Shown here: positions 26,317-35,800 of the stretch, piece by piece
Layout of the letters: each line of letters opens with the position of its first letter
Position numbering within the stretch: the first letter of the stretch is position 1
From: Pedosphaera parvula Ellin514
GTDB lineage: Bacteria; Verrucomicrobiota; Verrucomicrobiia; Limisphaerales; Pedosphaeraceae
Assembly: GCF_000172555.1 (NCBI RefSeq)
Contig: NZ_ABOX02000043.1
Location: forward strand, 1-63,365
Direction of reading: 5' to 3'
DNA length: 63,365 nt
The notes under the pieces: model-generated
The model's input: only the letters and a program-made list of their open reading frames with translations
Told to the model about the DNA's origin: nothing
Database searches by the model: none
Position numbers and translations under genes: made by a program

Positions 26317-27493
26317 TTTCAGTGACCCGGACCTTTACCAGGCCATTGGTGAGTTGCTGCTGGGGCAATGAAACTCCCACGGTGATATAACCACGACCAC
26401 GATATGCGAGCTGCAGTTCTGCGAGCGCCTTGCGTATGGTTTCAAAAGTCACGGCCGGCCCCACATAATCGGAAAATATCTCCAATAACTGGTCGTGTGT
26501 CAGCAGAGTGTTGCCCTGCACCACATACCCCCTCACCTTGAAGGCAGGAACGTTGGTGGAAACCACCTGCTGACTTTCCAACTTAGGTTCCGCCGCCACT
26601 CCGCCAGCGACAGCCCGAAAAGTCATTGGAAGAAAACAGGTCAGCATGATCAACACTGAAAGCCGGGCTCGGGAACGAGCCTTTTTACTCTTCGCGCGAC
26701 GCAATTCCGTCGGGGTAACTCCAAAGTGCCTTTTGAACATGGCATTGAAAAGACCGAGATGCCGATATCCGCTGTCCAGCGCGACATTGATGACCTTGGC
26801 ATCCGTTTCGCAAAGGAGCTGCCGGGCTTTCTGAAGACGCAGCAATGTTTGCTTGGTGCGAATCGAAACCCCGAAATGCGCGTGGAACAGACGGCTGAAG
26901 TGTCGCAGGCTGCAACCACAGCGGCGGGCAAGCTCGGTATGGGCAAGACTTAAAAGTTCCGTCTCCGACATTTTTTGAACCAGCTCGAGAAATCGATTGG
27001 ATGTGGATAAACTGGTTGTTTTCTGCTGGTGACCGGGCTTGCTGCTTGGGGTAAATAATGTCGCTATCAAGGCCAGCATCCCACAGCGATCCAACAACCG
27101 GTTTTCTCGCGCGGACAGTTCACAAAGCGTGCCGTATTGGGTCGACGCCGGATGAGCGGCTGGCAGGTACCAACTCTTACACCCCGAGGTTTCCGCCAAT
27201 GCCACCAGGGAATGGCGCTCAGACAACGTTAATACACACGTCAGAAGTTCCGGCCTGAAATTAAAGTAATGCATCTGCACCGACCCCAACTGACTGGCCC
27301 GCAAAAGAGCCGCTCCCTTCGGCGGCACAATGATGATCTGACCTACCTCAAGTTCTGCAGTTTGCGCTGATCCAAAATAGTATGCGACTCCCTGGCTTAA
27401 CCTCGCCAGACACCAGCCATGTGAGATAATTTTCCATTCCTCGGAAGCGGGTAGATTAAATATTTCAAGGGTCAGGTGGCTTTCTGATTGCAT
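26267..27493 (-). CDS. AraC-family regulator reading in frame into a signal peptide and POTRA domain
   Basis: 408 aa. Residues 1-150: cupin-like sensor part (FGSAQTAELEVGQIIIVPPK). 165-268: two-HTH AraC domain (SLAHTELARRCGCSLRHFSR, VINVALDSGYRHLGLFNAMF, KRHFGVTPTELRRA). 269-298: Lys/Arg-rich segment plus hydrophobic core ending RAVAGG, a good signal peptide. 316-392: POTRA of a TpsB transporter (FKVRGYVVQGNTLLTHDQLL). The last 16 residues are frameshift product. A DNA-binding domain and an outer-membrane transporter in one frame is very unusual; a separate start for the transporter (ATG 26,647, or TTG at codon 264) is possible. A strong hairpin upstream (27,567) separates it from the PstS-like gene. 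Confidence 0.75.
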   Translation of the reverse strand: MQSESHLTLEIFNLPASEEWKIISHGWCLARLSQGVAYYFGSAQTAELEVGQIIIVPPKGAALLRASQLGSVQMHYFNFRPELLTCVLTLSERHSLVALAETSGCKSWYLPAAHPASTQYGTLCELSARENRLLDRCGMLALIATLFTPSSKPGHQQKTTSLSTSNRFLELVQKMSETELLSLAHTELARRCGCSLRHFSRLFHAHFGVSIRTKQTLLRLQKARQLLCETDAKVINVALDSGYRHLGLFNAMFKRHFGVTPTELRRAKSKKARSRARLSVLIMLTCFLPMTFRAVAGGVAAEPKLESQQVVSTNVPAFKVRGYVVQGNTLLTHDQLLEIFSDYVGPAVTFETIRKALAELQLAYRGRGYITVGVSLPQQQLTNGLVKVRVTERASCRHSDHRQPVLQQ

Positions 27494-27566
27494 CGGCGTT
27501 TAGTTAAAAGGACAACTGTTACGAACAATTGTCAGTGTGGAAACGATCTTGCGACTTCACTCATTT

Positions 27567-27605
27567 CGAAAATAAAACCAGTGCCGGTGAAAGTTCCGGC
27601 ACTGG
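27567..27605 (-). terminator. Rho-independent terminator after the PstS-like gene
   Basis: On the minus strand, CCAGTGCCGG pairs perfectly with CCGGCACTGG across an 8-base loop and is followed by TTTTATTTT. It lies 23 bases past the PstS-like stop and upstream of the AraC/TpsB gene, so these are separate transcription units. Confidence 0.88.
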
Positions 27606-27627
27606 ATTGTCGTGCGTCTGTGTTATT

Positions 27628-28698
27628 TTAGAAGACCAGGGAGCTAATCGTGCCACCATCGGCGCCGCGTCTGACCTGCATGTCAGACAGGCGCACGAAG
27701 CTGTTGGAATAAATCGCGCTGGATTGATAAGCGGCGTTCGTGATCGAACCAACCAGCTTGTCGCGCAAGGTTTGCTGATTGGCGCTCATACCGATCTTGC
27801 TCACCAGGTGTTCATATCCCCAAATCGGATACATTCCGCTGGCAACAGCCGAATGACTGTAAGGAATGCCATTGTAGCTCAACGCAGTTGCCACGCTGGT
27901 GATGGTGGCAAAGTCAGCGAGTCCGACATAACCAATCGCTTGAGTCCCGCCGGCGATGTTTTTCGCCACCGTCCCGCCGGAAGTGAGGCCTGCAATCAAA
28001 GAGTAGGTACCATCGCCGTTGGTGGCCCAAAGGTTGGGACTGCCGATGAAGTTGATATCCTTCTCCACGCTGATGCGGGTGCCGGAACCGGAGTCACGGC
28101 CAATCAGGTAGACTGGATTAGCTGCACCGAGACCAATGCCACCGAGATAACTGGCAGGCATGCCACCATCTCCACTCGCTGCCATCAACAACACCGCCTG
28201 TTCGCGGGTAATATTTGTAATACCGATCAGCGCATTGTTTTTGGCAAAGACGAAACCCACAACCCCAACCTCAACCCGTTGAGCGAAGGCCGAGGCAGCA
28301 ATGGAAGGTGAAGCCGAAGCAGGGTACACGTCAGAAAATGCGAGGTCCGCCGCCAGGTTGGTGATCGAACCGTCGAGGTTGATGCAAGGTTGCAGTGTTC
28401 CGTTTTTCACCGCAGTCATGCCACTCCCGGAACCGGAGAAGCTGGTGCGAATGGTAATCGGTTGATTACCCAACGTTGGAATCAGATTGGAAATGGTCCC
28501 GCTGAAATAATATTGGTTCTTATTCGGATCTGAGATATTTGCGCTCATCGAGTTGGTATCGAACAGCGTGGGAATGCGGTCCAATACGATACTGCGAAAA
28601 GCAGTGGAGCCGGTAATGGTTAATTGCACCTGGGCGTCGGCGACAGTGGCGAACACTGTGGCTGCTGAGAGTGCGAGGATGATTTTTTTCATGTTCAT
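27628..28698 (-). CDS. PstS-like periplasmic substrate-binding protein
   Basis: 356 aa with signal peptide (MKKIILALSAATVFATVADA). The periplasmic-binding fold of the phosphate type is visible: LTITGSTAFR near the start, TSFSGSGSGMTAVKNG, LAFSDVYPAS, IGRDSGSGTRISVEKD and GTQAIGYVGLADFA. These resemble the phosphate-contact loops of PstS. No pstC, pstA or pstB is nearby. Relatives are often found beside PEP-CTERM genes and ExbBD/TonB motors. It follows the PEP-CTERM gene by 26 nt and ends at a terminator. Confidence 0.82.
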   Translation of the reverse strand: MNMKKIILALSAATVFATVADAQVQLTITGSTAFRSIVLDRIPTLFDTNSMSANISDPNKNQYYFSGTISNLIPTLGNQPITIRTSFSGSGSGMTAVKNGTLQPCINLDGSITNLAADLAFSDVYPASASPSIAASAFAQRVEVGVVGFVFAKNNALIGITNITREQAVLLMAASGDGGMPASYLGGIGLGAANPVYLIGRDSGSGTRISVEKDINFIGSPNLWATNGDGTYSLIAGLTSGGTVAKNIAGGTQAIGYVGLADFATITSVATALSYNGIPYSHSAVASGMYPIWGYEHLVSKIGMSANQQTLRDKLVGSITNAAYQSSAIYSNSFVRLSDMQVRRGADGGTISSLVF

Positions 28699-28724
28699 GT
28701 TCTTATGTTTTAGGTTGGCGTTGA

Positions 28725-29588
28725 TTATTGGTTGATTAATTCAGGTTGCTTCGCGTTGGTCCTGGAGATCGATCGGCGCTGGCGGAAAAAGAAAAGCGAA
28801 AGGAAACCCACGCCGATCAAAGCGTAAACCGATGGCTCTGGCACCGCCGTGAACGTAAGCGCTCCCTGGCCATTCAAATCAAAGAAACCAAGGTAAATGG
28901 CATCACCAGTGCCTGGACGAACCTCATACAGATCAGACCTTTCGTCGGTGAAGGAAGTGACCGAGCCATTCTCAATGGAGCCCTGGCCAAAAGTGCCATT
29001 GAGGTTCCCCGCCGTTCCGGCAATTTGTGTGTAGGAACTCGGATCGCTCGAAGGAATAATCGCCACTGTCGGGCTGTTGCTGATCGGGTCGGCAGGAGTG
29101 CCTGCCCCCCAGGCTGCCGCACCAGCAGTGCTGCCCGCGCCTGCCACACCACGAATGGTCGAAAGCCATGAAACCTGTGTTGATCCCGTATCGCGTTGAT
29201 AGGGGCTGGTCTGCGTGTTCAGATCGAGCCGGGGAGCCGTGATCCAAACTGTTCTGGCAGGACGGGTAGCATCGCCGTTTCCAACGGGAACACCACTCAT
29301 CACCGCCCAGTTGACACCCACGGCACCGCTGCTGAAGGCCGCACTGAATTGAGCTGGGCTGTAGTTGTTAATGGTAATAGTGCTTCCCGGCGCTGTCGTT
29401 CCGAGGTCGTAATAAATGCTCGCTTGTCCGAGGTTTACCACCATGTCGGGACTTCCGGTTTGTCGGAAGACGGCGATCATATCACGATTCGCATAAGTAA
29501 ACTGGGCCTGAGCGGAGTTCGCCACAGCCAGCATGAAGGCTCCCACAGCGGCGGGAAGAACTTGCTTAAGGGTTGGATTTATATTCAT
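28725..29588 (-). CDS. PEP-CTERM-anchored exported protein
   Basis: 287 aa with a signal peptide (LPAAVGAFMLAVANSAQAQ). The mature protein begins FTYANRDMIAVFRQTGSPDM and ends in a textbook PEP-CTERM sorting signal: VPEPSVYALIGVGFLSLFFF followed by RQRR. Such proteins are processed by an exosortase, which is not in this window. The N-terminal pattern is shared with the upstream gene at 29,883. It lies just upstream of the PstS-like gene and is probably cotranscribed with it. Confidence 0.85.
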   Translation of the reverse strand: MNINPTLKQVLPAAVGAFMLAVANSAQAQFTYANRDMIAVFRQTGSPDMVVNLGQASIYYDLGTTAPGSTITINNYSPAQFSAAFSSGAVGVNWAVMSGVPVGNGDATRPARTVWITAPRLDLNTQTSPYQRDTGSTQVSWLSTIRGVAGAGSTAGAAAWGAGTPADPISNSPTVAIIPSSDPSSYTQIAGTAGNLNGTFGQGSIENGSVTSFTDERSDLYEVRPGTGDAIYLGFFDLNGQGALTFTAVPEPSVYALIGVGFLSLFFFRQRRSISRTNAKQPELINQ

Positions 29589-29882
29589 GAGGTAGGTTGA
29601 ATTAACATTTTATTCTTCGGCATGAGAGTAGAGGAGAGCAGCAGCGATTCGCTTGCACCTTTCGGACACGCTCAGGCAAAAAGCAGACAATTGTTTCATG
29701 GCCGTAAACCGTGTTTGATAAACAAGTTGCATTGAAGCGCTTCCCTCATGGCTGAAAAGTCGGACGGCTGTTGCACGAAGGTAACTAACAAAAATAGTTG
29801 GCCTGCTCGCTCTGCCATCTTGTTTTCGTTTGGTGGAAGGAAACATCATAAACACTGGAGAAAATTTCGATGTCTATGTCGA

Positions 29883-30794
29883 TCAGTAGTACGCTTCGAT
29901 CTTATAGAACCGATCGGGAACTGCCGCAGTATCTTGTAAGGTGGTGGTTGGCCCGGCACCCAACACGGAGGGAAGCGTTGTCCAGTTGGAGGCTCCAAGG
30001 CTCAAGCCAGCCGAATCAGTATAACGGAGGCGATAATTTACGCCGTTTGTGGAGGCAAAGGAAATGCTGGTGATGTTGCCGATACGGCTCGCCCCAAGAA
30101 TTGCTGGAATGACCAGCGGCGGCTGTTGCTGTGTAACTCCCGCAGTAAAGGTCAGTACTCCATTGGTTCCCATGGTAAAAGAACCCACTTGAACCGATGC
30201 ATTGACCGCCGGATTGATCCCTTTCACTTCGAAAAACCGGGAGGTTCCAGGAATCGGATTTTCCACGGTGAATGGAGCTAGGCCCGTAATTGTTGGTACA
30301 TCCCCCCCTCCGCCTTCACTGGCTATGTAAGTGTAGGCCGTGGTATCAGACGGACTGATTATATATTTCTGGGTTGAATTCGTCGCCGTGCCTACCGCAG
30401 CTTGTTGGCCAACTTGGGCGATTTTCTCTCGCAGTAATTGCCATGTACTCACCGAGATATCTGTAGGCGAGCTTGAAGCCTCCTGATCAGTCAAATACAC
30501 CTTCTTTACCACCGCGCCGCTGTTCGTGGCCGACATCAGAATGAACTTCACACCCGATAAGTTGTTGATGAAGTTCGCACGCGTCGCAGCCAAATCCCAA
30601 TTTGTCACCGTGAGCACCGTGCCGCTGGGCTTGCCAAGGTAATTCGTCACCGAACCAAGGTTAAACTCCACATCGTTAAAACCGTCCTGGCGAAAAACCA
30701 GCAGTAGATCACCATCAGAATAGGTGAACGCTCCCGCAACTTGTGTCCAGACGGCCGCTGAAACTAAAAGTAAGGTGGTTAAGAGTTTTTTCAT
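29883..30794 (-). CDS. Exported protein, paralogue of the PEP-CTERM protein, without anchor
   Basis: About 303 aa from ATG 30794, which begins a signal peptide (MKKLLTTLLLVSAAVWTQVAGA). The mature start FTYSDGDLLLVFRQDGFNDV matches the neighbour's FTYANRDMIAVFRQTGSPDM, and both continue with xxNLG and a similar middle. The C-terminus is different: NGVNYRLRYTDSAGLSLGAS, WTTLP and RFYKIEAYY, a small beta domain common at verrucomicrobial secreted-protein ends, with no PEP-CTERM. Function unknown. Confidence 0.75.
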   Translation of the reverse strand: MKKLLTTLLLVSAAVWTQVAGAFTYSDGDLLLVFRQDGFNDVEFNLGSVTNYLGKPSGTVLTVTNWDLAATRANFINNLSGVKFILMSATNSGAVVKKVYLTDQEASSSPTDISVSTWQLLREKIAQVGQQAAVGTATNSTQKYIISPSDTTAYTYIASEGGGGDVPTITGLAPFTVENPIPGTSRFFEVKGINPAVNASVQVGSFTMGTNGVLTFTAGVTQQQPPLVIPAILGASRIGNITSISFASTNGVNYRLRYTDSAGLSLGASNWTTLPSVLGAGPTTTLQDTAAVPDRFYKIEAYY

Positions 30795-30989
30795 TCTGCT
30801 GAGGGTAGAGATGTGGGCAGCAATTAACTTGCACTCTCTGGCCACGAACCATCACCTTTCGGCCATTTGATAAAATCACTGTTGAATGAGGTCAAATTCC
30901 CGCAAACCACGCCGCACTACATTTGAAATCTGCCCCTCGTTACCAACTTGTAACTTGTCTCTTCCCAGGTTCAGAGCTATTCCCCATGC

Positions 30990-31862
30990 GTGTTTAAACA
31001 CCTTCCTTGGTTATGCCTTGCAGCACTGCTCGCAACTTCTGTGCGGGCGGAGGAAAAAATTTATTTGGTCGGATGGATGGGACTGTTTGATGGCACAAGT
31101 CGGGTAATTATCCGAGTCCTACCGGAAAATCGGGAGTGGATGTTGTACTCTGAAGATGCGGTTGCAGGTTGGAGATTATTGCAGTTGGATGCTCCGCATA
31201 AACGCGCCCTCATAATGCACGGAACCAACGTTCTCATGGCAAGCATGCCCTCCTCCGTGACAAACAAAGACCAACTCGCAACCTTCGTTAGCACCGGCGT
31301 TCTGCCTCCGGATTATATCGGCCCCTGGCCTCAAGGTTACGAACCAGAGATCATTCGTCTGCATCGAGCTGGCCTGCTCAGCTCTGAAACAAATTCAGCA
31401 CCGATCGAAAAAGGCCTGAAAGTCTCCGGGCAATACATCGGAGCTCTAAGGGGATATGCAAAGACCCTGCCCGATGCTGAAGCAGCTCCTATTCAACGCG
31501 AATTAGAACGCTACTCAGCAGGCTCCTTGGTTGGCGGACCTGAGATTCAGGAATCAACACTCAAGCCGGTTGAGACTTTCGACACCTCATATCCCACGCC
31601 CCTGCTGTCGAGTACTGGAGAAACCTCCTCGCTGTTACAACGCGTTCTGAACCACCCACCACCGGAAGTTGGCTCTCTCATTGGCACAGGAACGGATAGT
31701 CAAGTGCCCGAGCTACGCCAACTGGTGCGAAACCAAAGCGATCCTCAAATCGCACTGCGGCTTCGGCAGGAACTTGACGGTTATGCCGCCCCACCTATTG
31801 CCAATTACAATCGCGATGCTTCCGGGCAATGGAACTACGCTCAAAGCGAGTCACTCAAATGA
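30990..31862 (+). CDS. Exported hypothetical protein
   Basis: 290 aa with a signal peptide (FKHLPWLCLAALLATSVRAE). I do not recognise a domain. The N-terminal half is beta-rich (KIYLVGWMGLFDGTSRVIIR); the second half is polar and Pro/Ser-rich with low-complexity character. It is transcribed divergently from the PEP-CTERM paralogue; 195 bases between the two starts hold both promoters. It is the last gene before the right attachment repeat. Confidence 0.65.
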   Translation: MFKHLPWLCLAALLATSVRAEEKIYLVGWMGLFDGTSRVIIRVLPENREWMLYSEDAVAGWRLLQLDAPHKRALIMHGTNVLMASMPSSVTNKDQLATFVSTGVLPPDYIGPWPQGYEPEIIRLHRAGLLSSETNSAPIEKGLKVSGQYIGALRGYAKTLPDAEAAPIQRELERYSAGSLVGGPEIQESTLKPVETFDTSYPTPLLSSTGETSSLLQRVLNHPPPEVGSLIGTGTDSQVPELRQLVRNQSDPQIALRLRQELDGYAAPPIANYNRDASGQWNYAQSESLK

Positions 31863-32364
31863 GGTGCCATCTTCCAAGGTAAACCGGTCGTTGTCTGCCT
31901 AAGCCCTCTCTGATAAGATAGACGGCTTGAGGAGCCCCGCCTCTAAGATCCGAAAAAGACCCTCTTTAAAATGCTCTGAGTCCAGCAAGCGCCTATACCG
32001 TTTTTACGAAACACCCACCCCCCTCCCCCGCTTTCGCTTTTTCGACTAGAGCCCCTTGAAACGTAAAAGCCAGGGGCAAAACCGTAAATAAGCTCAATGA
32101 CGATTAGGAGGCTCTACGTGCCGCTTATCAAGAAATGGAGTAGCTAGGTTCGGGACCGGACAAACATCCCTGTAGTCTTATCTTAAGGCATCAATTCCCA
32201 CCGCACACTATCCGCACAGATTATGGCCACCGCACAAGCGTTCTTCCCGCACAATCCCGCACAACATTATCTGCTCATCGTTGCCGTTAGATACCACATA
32301 ACCATTGCTTTTATTGGCTTCTTGTCGTATCAGGATTAGCAGGTCAGCGCACAGAATGGCAATT
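31863..32364. other. Right end of island: repeated CCGCACA motifs, no gene
   Basis: No coding sequence is evident. Five exact copies of CCGCACA lie within 63 bases, at 32,201, 32,212, 32,230, 32,247 and 32,257, all in the same orientation. They lie about 100 bases before the integrase ATG and 130 bases before the att core. Two more copies lie just inside attL (700 and 711). They may be integrase arm-type or control sites. Confidence 0.5.
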
Positions 32365-32526
32365 ATGAGCAATGATGAAAACCCCCTGATTGCAGGTTCA
32401 AGTCCTGCTAAGCGCACCACTTTTCCCTGCGAAACTGCGAGCTTTGCTAAGTCCCACACAAATCCCTTCAGTTTCGAAGTAAGCAAGGGAAGGCTTCGCA
32501 TGACCCACCCAACATTTTCGGATTAA
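32365..32526 (+). pseudogene. N-terminal stub of the integrase, with start codon, across attR
   Basis: ATG 32365 opens MSNDENPLIAGSSPAKRTTFP, of which the AGSSPAKRTTFP part is encoded by the att core itself. After the core the frame continues CETASFAKSHTNPF and stops at 32,526; it is not the integrase body. The body, in the same frame through the same core, is at 638-1198. Joining the two at the core restores an open frame from ATG through to the conserved integrase domain. Confidence 0.65.
32391..32426 (+). repeat. attR: 36-bp direct repeat of the tRNA-Leu 3' end
   Basis: Identical to 637-672 over 36 bases. Only the T arm and 3' acceptor strand are present; there is no 5' half, so it is not a tRNA gene. 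It marks the right junction of the element. Confidence 0.88.
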
Positions 32527-32802
32527 GGCTCAATACTCCTCCAAATATGCTTAAAGTCCCGACATCCAGCTCAGCGGCTTCGTCACACCTGCAAAGGCGA
32601 TCCGGTTAAATTTGGAAGTCGGGATTGCTTTCTGGTTTCTTTCCCTCAGAACAAACAGGTAATGTTGGCAAGTCATTGAGTTGTTCACTGAATTTTGAGA
32701 CGCACATAGACTTGGCACAATCACTGCTCGCTCAAAAAGGCGTTTACCACTCAAGCTCAGCTTTGCTGTGGCCCAGTGAGGCAAAGTGCAATTTTGAACC
32801 GT
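32427..32802. other. Region upstream of the S53 peptidase, no gene seen
   Basis: Nothing beyond the integrase stub and presumed promoter of the peptidase is recognisable. The first 15 bases after the core still resemble the attL flank (GAAACTG), then similarity fades. Confidence 0.4.
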
Positions 32803-35800
32803 ATGACCATCAAAAAAAGTGCAAGCGCCCTGTTTCTGGCTTTGTCGTTTGCGCTCGTATCTACCCCCAGCGCCAACGCCGGACCGGACCGGGTGATGCT
32901 GCCCGGCCACGTGCCGTCGGTAGTGGCAGGGCTCACTCCAAAGGGACTCCTGCCGACAACCAATAGGCTTTCCCTCGCGATTGGCTTGCCTTTGCGAAAT
33001 CAGGCCGCGTTGGACGATTTGCTCCAGCAGATTTACGATCCACAAAGCACCAATTTTCATCAATTTCTCTCGCCACAGGAGTTCACGGAACGTTTTGGGC
33101 CAACCGAGCAGGATTATCAGGCGGTCATAAAATTTGCGAAAGCGAACGGCCTGACGGTTGTTGGTACGCATCCGAACCGTGTGGTATTGGATGTCAAAGG
33201 CAGTGTGTTGGAGATCGAACAGGCGTTTAACGTCACGTTGCGTGTGTACCGGCATCCGAAGGAAGCACGCGATTTTTTCGCGCCTGATACAGAGCCTTCT
33301 GTGCCAACAAATTTGTCCCTCGCAGACATGTGGGGCTTGAGCGATTACGCCCTTCCCAGACCGTTGTCACACAAGCTCGATCCGTTGAAAGTCACGCCGC
33401 TGGACGGTTCAGGGCCGGGAGGAGCTTACCGGGGCAGCGATTTCCGCAATGCGTACGTCCCTCAATCCAACCTGACCGGAGCCGGACAGACTGCGGCGGT
33501 GGTTGAATTTGACGGCTATTACACCAGCGACATCACCAACTACGAGACCCAATGCGGTTACCCCAATGTGCCCTTGCAGAACGTCATAGTGGACGGGGTT
33601 TCCGGCAGTCCGGGCTATAGCGGCCAGGCCAACGCAGTGGCCGAAGTCTCCCTCGACATAGAACTGATCATTGCCATGGCTCCCGGATTGTCCAAACTCA
33701 TCGTTTACGAAGGCAATTCTCCTTACGATGTTTTTAATAAAATTGTCACCGACAATTCGGCCAAACAGGTGAGTTGTTCCTGGGCTTGGTCAGTTGGTCC
33801 GACTCATAATTGGGGACATCCCGGAACAAAAACTCTGGATGCCCAGTTGCAGCAGATGGCTGCTCAAGGCCAGTCATTCTTCCAGGCATCCGGGGATTCC
33901 GACGCTTACACCGGCGCTCAAGCAATGAGTTCTTCCAGCGGCCCCATTCCTGTGGACAGTATATATGTCACCAGCGTTGGAGGAACAACCTTGACGATGA
34001 ATGGCACTGGCGCTTCCTGGGCTTCCGAAACCGTCTGGAACTGGGGCAACAACACCGGCTCCGGCGGCGGCATCAGCCCTAATTACGCAATTCCCTCATG
34101 GCAGACGAATGTGAGCATGGCGAACAACGCTGGTTCAACCGTCAATCGCAACGTTCCGGACGTCGCCCTGACAGCGGATGCAGTTCATGTGCTCTATAAC
34201 AATGGCAGTTCCGATGCGTTTGGCGGCACCAGTTGCGCGGCGCCGCTGTGGGCGGGTTTTTGCGCCCTGGTCAATCAGCAGGCAGTTGCTGTCGGCGGTG
34301 CCACCAAAACCGTGGGTTTCCTGAACCCCGCCCTTTACGCCATCGCCTCCAGCACCAATTACGCCGCTTGTTTTCACGACATCACCACTGGCAACAACAT
34401 CGGCAACTACACACCGGGACTGTTCAACGCAGTCCCAGGCTACGATCTGGCCACCGGCCTGGGCACGCCGAACGGAACCAACTTGATCAATGCCCTTGCT
34501 CCGTCCCTTTCGCCATACTTCATCTCTCAGCCCTCCAGCCAGACCGTTACCAACGGCGCCAGCCTCGCCTTCAACACCACCGTCGGTGGCCAGTCACCAC
34601 TGGGTTACAAATGGATTTTTAACGGCACGAATCTGCCAGCCGGAGGCAACATCTCCGGCACTACCAGCAACGTGTTGTCCATCACATCGGCGGGCGCCAA
34701 TAACTCCGGCAATTACAATCTCATCGCAACTAACAACTACGGCTCCGTGACCAGCAGTGTCGCGGTTTTAACCGTCGGTTTTCCGCCCGCCTTTTCCACT
34801 CAACCCGCCAGCCTGACTATTTTGGCCGGCAGCAACGCCGTCTTCAGCGCCGTGGTCAGTGGTTCAACTCCGCTGGTTTATCAATGGCGTCAAAACGCAA
34901 CGAACCTTATCAATGGCACCGGCATCTCTGGCGCAACGAGCAACATCCTCACCCTCACCGCCGCCACAACCAACCGCAACGGCAATTATACTTTGGCGGT
35001 GACAAATAATTTTGGCGCAACCACCAGCACTGTGGCTGCACTCACCGTGGTGCTTCCGCCGGCAATCACGAGTTCTTCGCTTACGAACCGGACCGTTGAA
35101 TGCAGTAGTAATAACCTTACTTTCACTGCCACTGCTTCTGGCACACCGCCAGTTGGCTATCAATGGAGCTTGGACAGCGTGCCTGTTATCGGCGCAACCA
35201 AAACCAGCTTCTCGCTAACCAATGTGCAGTTTCCAGACCACACCGTGAGCCTCGTCGTCACCAACCCGTATGGCAGCGTGACCAGCAACGCGTTACTGAC
35301 TGTTCACGACACCATTGCTCCGATCATAACTTTGAATGGCGGCAACCCGTTGACCATCGAACTAGGCAGCGCCTTCAACGATCCCGGGGCGACCGCCACC
35401 GACATTTGCGCAGGCACGGTGACCGTGGCTGCTGGCAGTGGCACAGTCAACACCAGCGCGATCGGAACCAACACTGTTGTTTACACGGCCAATGACGGCA
35501 ACGGCAACACCACCTCCATCTCGCGCACCGTCATCGTGCGCGACACCGCCCCACCAACAATCGTGTGGAGCTTCACGAATCTGGTGCTCGCCGCAGATAG
35601 CCATTGCAGCGCGCCTATGCCGGACGTGACTGGAACGAATTTTGTTCTCGCCACTGATGCGTCCGGTTTTTTGACAATATCGCAAAGCCCGACGAATAAT
35701 GCGCCCTTGCAACTGGGAACCAATCTTGTGGTCATCACTCTCAATGATGCTTCCAGTAACGCAATCTATTCGACAAACATTGTGGTCGTGAGCGATCAAA

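Noticed and set aside
26267-26340. Programmed ribosomal frameshift in TpsB
   Set aside because: The site lacks a recognisable slippery heptamer followed by a stem-loop, and other indels in the window (ftsY) make error or decay the simpler explanation.
32391-32416. Possible second tRNA-Leu gene
   Set aside because: Only the T arm and 3' acceptor strand are present; no D arm or anticodon arm precedes it. It is an attachment repeat.
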